From assembly GCA_964360335.1 (NCBI GenBank), contig CAYHVH010000001.1:62001-126000 (forward strand): a stretch of DNA of 64,000 bases, written 5' to 3'. Source of the DNA: CAYHVH01 sp964360335 (GTDB lineage: Bacteria; Patescibacteriota; Doudnabacteria; UBA920; 2-01-FULL-46-14). Both the position numbers and the translations under genes were made by a program. This document shows positions 23,708 through 31,299 of this stretch, piece after piece; the first letter of the stretch is position 1; every line of letters begins with the position of its first letter. The notes under the pieces were generated by a model. That model searched no databases. It worked only from the letters and a program-made list of their open reading frames with translations, and was not told where the DNA came from.

Positions 23708-26422
23708 TTATCTTAGTTGCTGAAGTTTGGCCTCGAGTTTTTCCTGGCGGTCTTTTAGAACTTCAAAGTCGGCCCTAATTTTCGCCACGACTTCGGCGGG
23801 GGCTTTCTCGAGGAAGTCTTTTTTCTTAAGTTGCGCGTTCAACTTTTCCGCCACGACAGCCGTTTCCTCGAGCTCCTTTTCGGTTAAATGCTCTTCTTTT
23901 TGAGGATCAAAGTCAGGGATAATGAGGTAAACGCGGGTGTTCTCCCAGAGAAAGTAAGGCATTTTTTTATCTCCGGGTATTGCCTCAAAGTTTACCTTAA
24001 CTCTGGCGAGTTTTTCGATGTTCGGTACTTGCTCCGCAAGCCACAGCTCGGGTTTCGGGTCGGCAACGTAACAGGCAAAAATTTCGGCCGGCTCCTGGCG
24101 GTATTCGCTGCGTAAATTGCGCAGCCCCGTAATTAGTGCCTGTAACATTGAGAATTTTGCGATTGCCTGCCCGCCCAAATTTCTTTTGGAAGTTGGGGCG
24201 GGTGAAGGATATTCCTGAATCATTAGCAATTCTTTGGAGAACTGCGACCAGAGGTGTTCGGTCACAAACGGGATGAAAGGGTGCCAGAGTTTGAGTAACT
24301 GTGGGAGGATGTAGAGCAAAACCTCCTGTTTGTTTTTTTCAATTTTACTGATTTCCAAATACCAGTCCGCAAATTTATTCCAGGTAAAGTCTAGCAGGAG
24401 TTCGCCGGCCTGGCCATATTGGTAGCTGTTGAAATTTTTCTGAACCTTGGCTATCAAATTCTGCAGTTCGGCGAGGATCCACTGGTCAGAGAGGGTTTGG
24501 GATTTTAACATTTCCTTCTCCCCGGCTTTAAGAGGCGGCTTCCGGACATCAGTTGCGTAAGACAAAATGAAGCGGGAGATGTTCCAAAGCTTATTGACGA
24601 AGTTTCGATAGTTCTGGATTTTTTCCTCGGAGATTTTGGTATCGTTTCCCGGAGTGGTACCGAGAATCAGAGAAAGCCGTAGCGCATCAGTGCCGTAGTT
24701 TTCAATTATTTCCAGGGGATTTACGGCATTCCCTCTGGACTTGCTCATCTTTTTTCCCTCGAAGTCCCGCACTAAGCCGTGGAGGTATACGTGCCGGAAA
24801 GGGACATCTTCCAGGACGAAGCCGGTCATGATAATCATCCGCGCGACCCAAAAAAACAAAATATCATAGCCGGTTTCGAGGATGCTGGTCGGGTGGAAGA
24901 TTTTCAGGTCCTCGGTCTCCTTCGGCCAGCCGAGCGTGGAAAAAGTCCAGAGACTACTGGAGAACCACGTATCCAGGGTATCGGGGTCTTGGCTAAGTTT
25001 GGTAGAGCGGCATTGCGGGCAAAGGGTGGGCGTTTCAACCTCGACGATTGTTTGTTGGCATTCTTCGCAATACCATACCGGAATGCGGTGGCCGAACCAG
25101 ATTTGTCGGCTGATATTCCAGTCCCGCAGATTTTCCATCCAATTCAAGTAGACTTTGACAAATCGCTCGGGGATGATCTTAATCGCCCCGCTGTTGACGG
25201 CGGCCGTGGCAATTTCTTTGAGGGAGGCCTGTTCATTTATTTGTAGCAGCTTACGAAAATTTTGATTTTTGATATTTAATTTTTGATTTACATTTATGAA
25301 CCACTGTTTGGAAATAAGGGGTTCCACTATTGTGGCGCAGCGGTAACAAAAACCGACATTGTGGGTGATATCCTCGGTTTTCTGCAGGAAGCCGCCGTCA
25401 GTCAAGGCCTTGGTGATTTTTTCCCGGGCTTGGCTTACGGTCAGATTTGCATAATCTTCAAAGCCGTGGTCAAACGCCTCCCGCTCATTGATTTTTCCCT
25501 CGGAAGTAAAAAGGTTGATGATTTCTAATTGGTGGTGCTTACCGATTTCAAAGTCATTGGGATCATGGCCCGGTGTGACTTTTAGAACCCCCGTGCCGAA
25601 TTCCCGGTCAACTGCAGGGTCGGCAATTACCGGCAATTCTCGGTTGAGGACCGGCAGCATGACGGTCTGCCCCACATATTTTTGGTAACGTGAATCTTTG
25701 GGATTGACGGCCAGGGCCGTATCGCCGAGCAGGGTTTCGGGACGGGTGGTGGCAACCGTCAAAGTCCCCCCTCCTTTGTTCAGAGGGTAGCGGACATAGT
25801 AAAGCTTGCCAGCCACCGGTTTATATTCGACTTCGTCGTCTGCCAGAGTTGTGCCGCAGCGGGGACACCAGTTGACGATCCGGTCGCCGCGGTAAATGAG
25901 TCCGGCATCGTACATTTTTTTGAATACGGTCCGAACGGCCAGAGAAAGTTCAGGCGAAAGAGTGTATTTTTCCCGGCTCCAGTCGCAGGAGGAACCGATT
26001 TTGCGGATTTGCACTTGGATGCGGCCCTGCGTCGTTTTGATAAACTCCTGAATGCGCCGCAAAAGTTCTTCCCGGCCAATGTCGTGGCGGGTTTTCTTTT
26101 CTTTCTCCCAAAGTTGGCGCTCCACCACGTTTTGCGTGGCAATGGCCGCATGATCCGTACCCGGCAGCCACAGCGTCTTTTTTCCCGTCATTCGCGCATG
26201 GCGAATCATCAGATCCTCAATCGTCAAAAACATCGCCGAACCCAGATGCAATTCAGCGGTTACATTCGCTGGCGGCATGGCAATGGAGAAAGGCTCAGCC
26301 TTCCAGTAGCGGTCGGCCGCTTTTTCCAGATTATCGGGATTAAAAAAACCCGAGGCTTCCCACCTCTTATAAATTTCATCTTCCACCCCTTTGGGATTGT
26401 AAGTTTTGGGTAACTCCTTCAT
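23708..26422 (-). CDS. valS: Valyl-tRNA synthetase with HLGS variant of the HIGH motif
   Basis: The 904-residue class I synthetase charges tRNA-Val. The editing domain has TTRPETLLGDTALAV, there are zinc pairs WCPRCG and YCEEC...CPQC, and KKMSKSRGN is intact. A C-terminal coiled coil closes the protein. The ATP-binding HIGH motif reads HLGS (residues 59-62 in PPANVTAELHLGSAM): the second histidine is serine, confirmed at the codon level (TCG). The segment KLNIKNQNF comes from an AT-rich repeat. A TAAAAT box (26429-26434) sits 6 nt before the ATG, so the mRNA is probably leaderless. Confidence 0.95.
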   Translation of the reverse strand: MKELPKTYNPKGVEDEIYKRWEASGFFNPDNLEKAADRYWKAEPFSIAMPPANVTAELHLGSAMFLTIEDLMIRHARMTGKKTLWLPGTDHAAIATQNVVERQLWEKEKKTRHDIGREELLRRIQEFIKTTQGRIQVQIRKIGSSCDWSREKYTLSPELSLAVRTVFKKMYDAGLIYRGDRIVNWCPRCGTTLADDEVEYKPVAGKLYYVRYPLNKGGGTLTVATTRPETLLGDTALAVNPKDSRYQKYVGQTVMLPVLNRELPVIADPAVDREFGTGVLKVTPGHDPNDFEIGKHHQLEIINLFTSEGKINEREAFDHGFEDYANLTVSQAREKITKALTDGGFLQKTEDITHNVGFCYRCATIVEPLISKQWFINVNQKLNIKNQNFRKLLQINEQASLKEIATAAVNSGAIKIIPERFVKVYLNWMENLRDWNISRQIWFGHRIPVWYCEECQQTIVEVETPTLCPQCRSTKLSQDPDTLDTWFSSSLWTFSTLGWPKETEDLKIFHPTSILETGYDILFFWVARMIIMTGFVLEDVPFRHVYLHGLVRDFEGKKMSKSRGNAVNPLEIIENYGTDALRLSLILGTTPGNDTKISEEKIQNYRNFVNKLWNISRFILSYATDVRKPPLKAGEKEMLKSQTLSDQWILAELQNLIAKVQKNFNSYQYGQAGELLLDFTWNKFADWYLEISKIEKNKQEVLLYILPQLLKLWHPFIPFVTEHLWSQFSKELLMIQEYPSPAPTSKRNLGGQAIAKFSMLQALITGLRNLRSEYRQEPAEIFACYVADPKPELWLAEQVPNIEKLARVKVNFEAIPGDKKMPYFLWENTRVYLIIPDFDPQKEEHLTEKELEETAVVAEKLNAQLKKKDFLEKAPAEVVAKIRADFEVLKDRQEKLEAKLQQLR
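25257..25292. repeat. AT-rich direct repeats inside valS
   Basis: On the plus strand the string TTTTTGATATTTAATTTTTG shows repeated TTTTTGAT words. They encode the Asn/Lys/Ile-rich stretch NQKLNIKNQNF, which is absent from typical ValRS sequences. The same kind of low-complexity repeat occurs in intergenic regions of many CPR genomes. Confidence 0.45.
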
Positions 26423-26440
26423 CCTCTTATTTTAACACAA

Positions 26441-27568
26441 TTACCGCCAGCTTTTTAAGGACAGATTAGGATCGACTTTGACTTTAGCAAAGTTCGTCAC
26501 CTGGCCGGAAAGATAGTGAAACCAGGCGGCTTGAGCAATCATCCCGGCGTTGTCGCCCGTTAGGGACGTATCAGGTATTAAGTATTTAGTATTGGGAATC
26601 TCTTTGTTAATTTGTTTTTTTAGAGTTTTCCTTAAGTTCAGATTTGCGGCAACGCCGCCGCCTAAAAGCACGGTTTTAACCCGGTATTCTTGGGCGGCGC
26701 GGAGGGTTTTTGCAGCCAAAACATCAACAATGGCGGCTTGAACGCTAGCAGCGATGTTTGCTTTGACTCCTTGGTCATTGCGAGCGAAGCGAAGCAATCC
26801 CGAAACAGCAAGGTTGCCGCGCGGTCTTCGACCGCTCGCAACGACGCGGTAATTTTGGTATAGATACAGAACAGCAGTCTTCAGGCCGGCAAACGAGAAA
26901 TTAAAATTATTTTTATTCAACATCGGCCGCGGCAAATTATAAGCTTTTGGGTTTCCTTTTTTAGCAAGCTTGGCGATTTCGGGCCCTCCGGGGTATGGGA
27001 GCCCCAAAATTTTGGCAATCTTGTCAAAGGCTTCCCCGGCCGCGTCGTCAAGGGTCTCGCCTAAGATTTGGTAGTGGCCGAAATTTTTGACGAGAACGAG
27101 GAGAGTATGCCCCCCGGAAACAATCAGTCCGAGGGCAGGAAAGTAGCTTGCAGGCGGTAGCTTGCAGGCGGTAGCAAGAGCAGAGAATAAATGGCCTTCG
27201 AGGTGGTTTATCGGAATGATTGGTTTCCCGAAAGCAAACGCCAGAGTCTTCGCGGTATCCACCCCGATCATCAAGGAAGTGACCAGCCCCGGCCCAGCGG
27301 TAACAGCCAGGCAGTCTATTTGCGAGAGTTTGAGTTTGGCCCTCAGAAGCGCCAGGTTGATTACCGGAATAATTTTGGGAATATGGGCACGGGCCGCGAC
27401 TTCGGGGACAATGCCGCCAGTTTTTTGATGCACCAGGATTTGCGAATGGATGATGTTGCTCTCGAGGGCAAATTTTCTAGTTTGGGAATCTCCCCGGAGC
27501 ACCGCCGCACTAGTTTCATCCGCCGAAGTTTCGATAGCGAGAATTTGCACGCGCTTGTCCTTTGCCAT
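26441..27568 (-). CDS. tsaD: tRNA threonylcarbamoyladenosine transferase TsaD with repeat insertion
   Basis: The 375-residue Kae1/TsaD protein transfers threonylcarbamoyl to A37 of ANN-decoding tRNAs, together with TsaB and TsaE. It has ILAIETSADETSAAV, the metal site NHLEGHLFSA, LIVSGGHTLL, the DDAAGEAFDKIA loop and LLGGGVAANLNLR. About 26 residues at 241-266 (around ASGRRPRGNLAV) are encoded by a dispersed repeat in a loop before NIAASVQAAIVDVL. A 14-bp tandem duplication lies at 27143-27170. TATAAT (27575-27580), preceded by TGC, lies 6 nt before the ATG. Confidence 0.94.
   Translation of the reverse strand: MAKDKRVQILAIETSADETSAAVLRGDSQTRKFALESNIIHSQILVHQKTGGIVPEVAARAHIPKIIPVINLALLRAKLKLSQIDCLAVTAGPGLVTSLMIGVDTAKTLAFAFGKPIIPINHLEGHLFSALATACKLPPASYFPALGLIVSGGHTLLVLVKNFGHYQILGETLDDAAGEAFDKIAKILGLPYPGGPEIAKLAKKGNPKAYNLPRPMLNKNNFNFSFAGLKTAVLYLYQNYRVVASGRRPRGNLAVSGLLRFARNDQGVKANIAASVQAAIVDVLAAKTLRAAQEYRVKTVLLGGGVAANLNLRKTLKKQINKEIPNTKYLIPDTSLTGDNAGMIAQAAWFHYLSGQVTNFAKVKVDPNLSLKSWR
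26770..26848. repeat. GGATTGCTTCGCTTCGC repeat inside tsaD
   Basis: On the minus strand the insert contains GGATTGCTTCGCTTCGCTCG and its partner GCGAGCGGTCGAAGACCGC, a repeat type known from Rickettsiales and many environmental genomes. It keeps the tsaD frame. Confidence 0.65.
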
Positions 27569-27641
27569 GGTTAAATTATAGCATTTTCTTTCCGTGTTGT
27601 TTCTGCTATGCTTAGCTTAAGCGATCCTATTTCACTAATTC

Positions 27642-27695
27642 ATCCGAATGTTCCGAATAATTCGGATGTGCGCATTCGTAGTGCGCTATTCGGAT
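27642..27695 (+). promoter_or_regulatory. Inverted repeats upstream of corA
   Basis: ATCCGAAT (27642-27649) can pair with either of two identical downstream copies of ATTCGGAT (27660-27667 or 27688-27695), the second ending 5 bp before the ATG. Alternative pairing could control access to the start codon. Confidence 0.35.
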
Positions 27696-27700
27696 ACAAA

Positions 27701-28657
27701 ATGCTCAAAACAAAAGTTTTGCACAACGATGAGGTAATCGCGGGGAGTTTTGCAGACCTTGGCAAGCGGCACACCACGGTCTGGGTGGACATTGCCGATC
27801 CTGACCTTTCTGACCTTGAAATGGTCGCCGCCCATATCGGGGTGCAGGGCGAGGAGCTGTTTGAACTTTTGCATCCCAATCAGCGGCCGGTGCTGCAGGA
27901 CATCGGGAAATTTACGGCGGTCGTCTTTCACGCCCCGGAAATTCAAAAGGGCACGATCATTCAGCGACCGCACCTCCTTTTGGCTTCCAAGGAGCAGCAG
28001 GATTTTATTTCCGTCCACCAGGGATTCTCCCAGGCGGTGGAGAAAATCGCGGCTTACCCCATGAGGCGGCAGGTCGGGATCTTTCAAAGAGGCTCCACGG
28101 CCCTGTTGTTGGCGATTTTGAGCGAGATTATGGCCGACGGTTTTGCCCTCCTGGACTACATTGGCGAGGAGATTGGTAAACTGGAGGAGCAAGTCTTTGT
28201 GCCGAAGTTATCGGCGCAGGTGATGAAGCGGACTTTTGATTTGAAAAAAATCCTCATCTATTTTCAGCGCTCCCTGACGGCGGACCGGGAGGTGGTTTCG
28301 GAGATCGAAAAGGCCTATGGCCAGTTTTTGGACATCAAGCAGCTTTCTAATTTCCGTTCGCTTTATTCCGACGTCACGCAGCTCATTGAGCTCTCGACGA
28401 CTTACCGGGACATCATTATTTCGGCGATCGAGGTTCACCTCTCGGCCATTTCCAACAATCTGAACGTGGTGATGAAAAAATTGACCGCCTGGGCCGCCAT
28501 CATTCTCGTTCCTTCCCTGATCGCCGGGGTGTATGGCATGAACTTTGCGTTTTTGCCCCTGGCGCAGCACCCGGCTGGTTTTTGGTACATGGCGGGAGCG
28601 ATGCTCCTTTCGGTGTGGCTTCTTTACAGCTACTTTCGGCATAACGACTGGCTCTAA
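27701..28657 (+). CDS. corA: CorA family magnesium/cobalt transporter
   Basis: The 318-residue protein has the long cytoplasmic domain (about 1-250) with helical WxxxxxP-like segments and two C-terminal transmembrane helices. The first is followed by the selectivity motif YGMNF. CorA forms a pentameric channel for Mg2+ uptake gated by cytoplasmic Mg2+. The open frame extends 93 nt upstream, but the ATG at 27701 (MLKTKVLHNDEV) fits the usual family start, and the extension lies in an inverted-repeat leader. It is convergent with the unassigned RNA at 28661-29014. Confidence 0.9.
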   Translation: MLKTKVLHNDEVIAGSFADLGKRHTTVWVDIADPDLSDLEMVAAHIGVQGEELFELLHPNQRPVLQDIGKFTAVVFHAPEIQKGTIIQRPHLLLASKEQQDFISVHQGFSQAVEKIAAYPMRRQVGIFQRGSTALLLAILSEIMADGFALLDYIGEEIGKLEEQVFVPKLSAQVMKRTFDLKKILIYFQRSLTADREVVSEIEKAYGQFLDIKQLSNFRSLYSDVTQLIELSTTYRDIIISAIEVHLSAISNNLNVVMKKLTAWAAIILVPSLIAGVYGMNFAFLPLAQHPAGFWYMAGAMLLSVWLLYSYFRHNDWL

Positions 28658-28659
28658 AC

Positions 28660-28695
28660 AAAAAAAACCGCAAAACCCGGATTTGGGTCTGCGGT
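28660..28695 (-). terminator. Terminator of the unassigned 350-nt RNA
   Basis: On the minus strand ACCGCA and ACCC pair with GGGT and TGCGGT across a small loop and are followed by eight T. There is no T run in the plus direction, so it does not serve corA. Confidence 0.85.
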
Positions 28696-29014
28696 GAGGG
28701 GGAGGAATGGTTGACCACGAGGCCTCGCTTCACCGGGCTAATGAGGCCTTGGAAGGTGCCTAAAACATTGGCAAAAGCTCACACCCCAGCAGGGGAAGGG
28801 ACCCAAAAGCCCGCCAGGCGTGACTGCCGCTGTCGTGGTAAATTCATCATTCCTCCTTCCCCTCACCTCGCACTCCACACGACACGCACCACCAGAAGTG
28901 TGGAGTGGGGGCAAGATCGCCGCCGAGCGCTGGTTGCCTCGCAGAATCAGCCAGCGCTTCTAGGCTGGCCGCCTGTCAGATCTCGCCCCGATATCAAATC
29001 AAGATTGTTTCAGG
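28661..29014 (-). ncRNA. Unassigned structured RNA of about 350 nt with its own promoter and terminator
   Basis: The 400-bp gap after corA holds a complete minus-strand transcription unit with no convincing protein. Its predicted RNA is highly structured: GGGGCGAGATC (28979-28989) with GATCTTGCCCC (one mismatch, 28908-28918) encloses AGCGCTGG/CCAGCGCT (28925-28932, 28951-28958). CACTCCACAC/GTGTGGAGTG (28871-28907) is a perfect 10-bp stem, and AGGCCTC/GAGGCCT (28719-28747) follows. The size suits RNase P RNA or tmRNA, but I find neither the P4 consensus nor a tRNA-like end. A 23-codon frame (MMNLPRQRQSRL...) behind GGAAGGAGG at 28852-28860 is the alternative content. Confidence 0.5.
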
Positions 29015-29020
29015 GTTTTT

Positions 29021-29049
29021 ATATTATCCGAAAGACGCTCTGCCGTCAA
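29021..29049 (-). promoter_or_regulatory. Promoter of the unassigned 350-nt RNA
   Basis: On the minus strand TTGACG (29044-29049), a 17-bp spacer and TAATAT (29021-29026) point to a start near 29014. It lies in the gap before and inside the end of the DUF5665-like gene region. Confidence 0.75.
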
Positions 29050-29064
29050 ATGTCTGTCTCGGAG

Positions 29065-29322
29065 CTAACGTTTTGGCAGGGAGTTTAAGGTATTGGAGAT
29101 TTTATTAAACGATTCCCAGAGTTTGCCAAACGTTTCATCTAGGCCGGAGAGTTTGAAAAGGTAGAATAACACCGCCAGAAGCAGGAGAAAGCCCACAAGG
29201 TTGCCGATGCCGCGGCCCAAGCCGTAGAGAAACCCGCGCCAGAACATTTTGCCGGCCGAATTGTAGGCGGCATCCATGGCTTTGGCGAGGCGCTCCAGAG
29301 TCTGGTTTTGTTGTGGGTCCAT
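29065..29322 (-). CDS. DUF5665-like small membrane protein
   Basis: The 85-residue protein has a polar N-terminal helix, then FWRGFLYGLGRGIGNLVGFLL, a glycine-rich transmembrane helix of the DUF5665 type, and an amphipathic C-terminal tail. The function is unknown; the family is widespread in CPR and Firmicutes. A TAAACT box with upstream TG lies 6 nt before the ATG, indicating a leaderless mRNA. Its 3' end overlaps the promoter region of the 350-nt RNA on the same strand. Confidence 0.75.
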   Translation of the reverse strand: MDPQQNQTLERLAKAMDAAYNSAGKMFWRGFLYGLGRGIGNLVGFLLLLAVLFYLFKLSGLDETFGKLWESFNKISNTLNSLPKR

Positions 29323-29353
29323 GAGCCTAGTTTATCACGATTTTTTGAAAACT

Positions 29354-29427
29354 AAAACGCCTCAATCCTTCGACCCGCCCCGCCATCGGCGGGGCAAGCT
29401 CAGGGCATACCGGGTTGAGGCGTTTTT
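29354..29427. terminator. Terminator hairpin with a repeat in its loop
   Basis: AAAACGCCTCAA (29354-29365) and TTGAGGCGTTTT (29415-29426) form a 12-bp stem with T runs in both directions, serving the minus-strand DUF378 gene. The loop has been expanded by the CCTTCGAC...AAGCTCAGGG repeat, itself split by CCCGCCCCGCC..GGCGGGG. Confidence 0.75.
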
Positions 29428-29449
29428 CGCGGTCTTTGTCTTTATAAAG

Positions 29450-29680
29450 TTATTGGGCAGCGCCTATTTGCTGCTTGCCGCACAGTTTGCAGTATTGGCG
29501 GTGGTCATAGGCCACTTGGTAAAGAGCGGCGAGGCCAACCAAAATGTAGATGAGTTTTGAAATCCCGGCGTCCATACCGCCGAACAGCTGCCCGACTTCC
29601 CAGCCAGTCAGGGCAAAAATCCCCCAGTTCAGGCCGCCGATCACGAGCACGATGAAGCTGATCTGATGTAAAAGTTTCAC
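29450..29680 (-). CDS. DUF378 family small membrane protein
   Basis: The 76-residue protein has two transmembrane helices. The first carries the family signature IGGLNWGIFALTGWEV and the second LIYILVGLAALYQV. A short cytoplasmic tail has CKLCGK, which could bind metal. The function is unknown. The start is GTG, supported by an almost perfect anti-SD complement (AAAGGGGGTGAT) 5 nt upstream. A TGC-TATGAT extended -10 lies at 29708-29713. Confidence 0.82.
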   Translation of the reverse strand: MKLLHQISFIVLVIGGLNWGIFALTGWEVGQLFGGMDAGISKLIYILVGLAALYQVAYDHRQYCKLCGKQQIGAAQ

Positions 29681-29714
29681 AAAGCATCACCCCCTTTCCC
29701 AGGCTTCATCATAG

Positions 29715-29825
29715 CAGGATCGCCGGTTTTGGGGAGAAAGATATCAACAGATCAAAAGCGAATTCGGGCCGGCCACGGCCGCCGGAGTCTTTGAGGACCT
29801 GCTCACGATTGCCAAAAAGCTGTAA
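29715..29825 (+). pseudogene. Possible 3' remnant of a protein gene
   Basis: An open frame without start, bounded upstream by a TAG, encodes 36 residues ending FGPATAAGVFEDLLTIAKKL and a TAA. It is followed after 11 bp by a terminator-like hairpin. This looks like the tail of a deleted gene that kept its own terminator. I cannot name the parent. Confidence 0.3.
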
Positions 29826-29836
29826 TGCCAAAATCA

Positions 29837-29877
29837 ATAACGGCCGAAGACACCTGTCCTCGGCTGTTATCTTTTTT
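29837..29877 (+). terminator. Terminator-like hairpin after the gene remnant
   Basis: ATAAC and GCCGA pair with TCGGC and GTTAT around an inner GAC/GTC, followed by six T on the plus strand. Confidence 0.55.
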
Positions 29878-29883
29878 ATGAAC

Positions 29884-29920
29884 ACAAGAAAAGCACGGAG
29901 ATTTTCCGTGCTTTTCTTGT
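29884..29920. terminator. Perfect 16-bp palindromic hairpin
   Basis: ACAAGAAAAGCACGGA pairs exactly with TCCGTGCTTTTCTTGT around GATTT. The T-rich and A-rich arms could terminate from either side. It separates the DUF378 gene from the cupin gene region. Confidence 0.6.
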
Positions 29921-29977
29921 TGGTACTAGTGCAAAGTTTTTCTGACCCTTCTGGGCCTTCCTGAACTTTGAGCCAGT

Positions 29978-30034
29978 GGCAGCCCCATCGGGATTTGAAC
30001 CCCAAAGTAGTCCAGCTTAGGTGGACATTTCGAG
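29978..30034 (-). pseudogene. tRNA-like remnant
   Basis: On the minus strand GTCCA-CCTAAGC-TGGAC resembles an anticodon arm, followed by a T-loop TTCAAAT and GGGGCTGCCA like an acceptor end. There is no D arm or 5' acceptor, U33 is C, and the T stem mispairs. A similar fragment lies at 30553-30610, so the cupin gene is bracketed by tRNA debris. Confidence 0.4.
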
Positions 30035-30053
30035 GCAGGTTGTTGACGGCCAT

Positions 30054-30524
30054 TTATTTAAATTTGTAGGTGAACTCATCGGCTTCAGTTCCCGCTGACG
30101 TAGCTGTAACTAGCAATATAGCGTTTTTAGTTGTGGAAACCACTACATGCGCTATCCGGGAAGGGATGAATATCATCTTGTCGTCCTTGGCCCTCAAGCT
30201 AATTTGTTCTTTCTTTTTTGTTTCTATATCTTCAAGGGTGATCAGAAAGTCTCCGTTTACTGCAAAAAATAGTTCTTGTTTTCGTTTATGATAATGATTT
30301 CCGGCCAAACTGCCTCTTTTTTCAAATTTGACCAAATAGGAATACCGATTAACAATCCCCTTTATTAAAGGTCTTCTTGCGTCCCAAACTACCGTCAGTG
30401 TCCGACCTGGCTTTTCTGATTTTTTTCTAATCTTAATTTGGAAGATTTTTGTTATTCCCGTTCTTTCTTCGGCTATAGGAACGGAGTATTGATCCATCGG
30501 ATCACGACCGAATTTTATTTTCAT
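30054..30524 (-). CDS. Cupin-fold protein, sugar-epimerase/ketoisomerase-like
   Basis: The 156-residue protein has the double-stranded beta-helix pattern of RmlC/FdtA-like WxcM cupins: NHYHKRKQELFFAVNGDFLI, then IFIPSRIAHVVVST. Related enzymes epimerise or isomerise nucleotide-4-keto-sugars, but no nucleotide-sugar genes are adjacent. Codons are rich in A and T compared with the neighbours, and tRNA fragments flank the gene on both sides, so horizontal arrival is likely. The substrate is unknown. Confidence 0.6.
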   Translation of the reverse strand: MKIKFGRDPMDQYSVPIAEERTGITKIFQIKIRKKSEKPGRTLTVVWDARRPLIKGIVNRYSYLVKFEKRGSLAGNHYHKRKQELFFAVNGDFLITLEDIETKKKEQISLRAKDDKMIFIPSRIAHVVVSTTKNAILLVTATSAGTEADEFTYKFK

Positions 30525-30552
30525 CAGAAAGAATTAGAAATAAACTTTATTT

Positions 30553-30610
30553 GGTACTGGTACCGGGATTTGAACCGGCGTTCCATGGCTGACCCAGTAC
30601 TAGACATTTC
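30553..30610 (-). pseudogene. tRNA-like remnant
   Basis: The minus strand ends CCGG-TTCAAATC-CCGGTACCAGTACC, like a T arm plus acceptor, but the T stem pairs poorly and no D arm or 5' acceptor partner exists. It shares CGGGATTTGAACC and GACATTTC words with the remnant at 29978-30034. Confidence 0.4.
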
Positions 30611-30615
30611 CTATT

Positions 30616-30690
30616 TGGTAGCCCCACGGGGAATCGAACCCCGATTCGCAGCTTGAAAAGCTGCTGTCCTAACCATTAGACGATGGGGCC
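30616..30690 (-). tRNA. tRNA-Glu (UUC)
   Basis: The minus strand gives acceptor GGCCCCA/TGGGGCT (first pair G-U), D stem GTC/GAC, anticodon stem GCAGC/GCTGC around TTTTCAA (anticodon UUC) and T arm CGGGG-TTCGATT-CCCCG. CCA is encoded. Confidence 0.94.
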
Positions 30691-30769
30691 ACAAAGGCTC
30701 AATTAATTTAGCAAAAAAAAACAAAAAAATCAATTAACAACGAGGCGGCAAAGCTGCTATACTTTATAT

Positions 30770-31243
30770 ATGACCGCAATAGAGTTGCAAGCAAAAGCGG
30801 AAGCGATAATTTCCAAAATCATCTATCTCACTCTCGCCACCGTTTCTGCCGACGGCCGGCCGTGGAACACGCCCGTTTATACGGCCTTTGACGCGCGCTA
30901 CAATTTTTACTGGACCTCAAGCCCGGCAGCGCAGCATTCGAAAAACATTAAAGTCAACCCCGAGGTCGCGATTGTGATTTACGATTCTTCCGCGACCGAA
31001 GGGACAGGCGAGGGAGTATATATTCAGGCCGTCGCCTCGGAGGTTACCGATCCCGCGGAAATTCGCAAAGCCATCGAGTTCATGTATTCGCGCAAAAACA
31101 AACCGCCGCGGGCAGTTAAAGATTTTTTGGGTGAAAGTCCCCGTCGGATTTACAAGGCAGCTCCCAAAAAGTTCTGGATGAACCGCCTCGAGAAAATCAG
31201 CGGGTTTCTGGTAGATTCCCGCGAGGAAATAGAACTGCCTTAA
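30770..31243 (+). CDS. Pyridoxamine 5'-phosphate oxidase-fold protein
   Basis: The 157-residue split-barrel protein has the flavin-binding start YLTLATVSADGRPWNTPVYTA and FYWTSSPAAQHSKNIKVNPE, typical of small PNPOx-like or F420/FMN-binding reductases. True pyridoxine oxidases are longer, so a general flavin-dependent oxidoreductase is more likely. An extended -10 (TGC-TATACT, 30758-30763) ends 6 nt before the ATG. A strong bidirectional terminator follows. Confidence 0.85.
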   Translation: MTAIELQAKAEAIISKIIYLTLATVSADGRPWNTPVYTAFDARYNFYWTSSPAAQHSKNIKVNPEVAIVIYDSSATEGTGEGVYIQAVASEVTDPAEIRKAIEFMYSRKNKPPRAVKDFLGESPRRIYKAAPKKFWMNRLEKISGFLVDSREEIELP

Positions 31244-31255
31244 ACCGACCAAACT

Positions 31256-31286
31256 AAAAAAGAGCCCCTTGATGGAGCTCTTTTTT
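31256..31286. terminator. Bidirectional terminator
   Basis: AAAAAAGAGC and GCTCTTTTTT form a 10-bp stem with A and T runs. It ends both the plus-strand oxidoreductase and the minus-strand 34-residue microprotein. Confidence 0.88.
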
Positions 31287-31299
31287 GTTCGCACACCTC

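Noticed and set aside
27143..27170. 14-bp tandem duplication in tsaD as a frameshift
   Set aside because: The frame stays open and the following LIVSGGHT motif is intact, so it is only a local loop change.
28500..28733. 77-residue minus-strand frame across the RNA terminator
   Set aside because: It reads through the T run and into antisense corA.
28661..29014. Annotation as rnpB or ssrA
   Set aside because: Size, promoter and terminator fit, but no RNase P core motifs, tRNA-like end or tag reading frame were found, so it is left unassigned.
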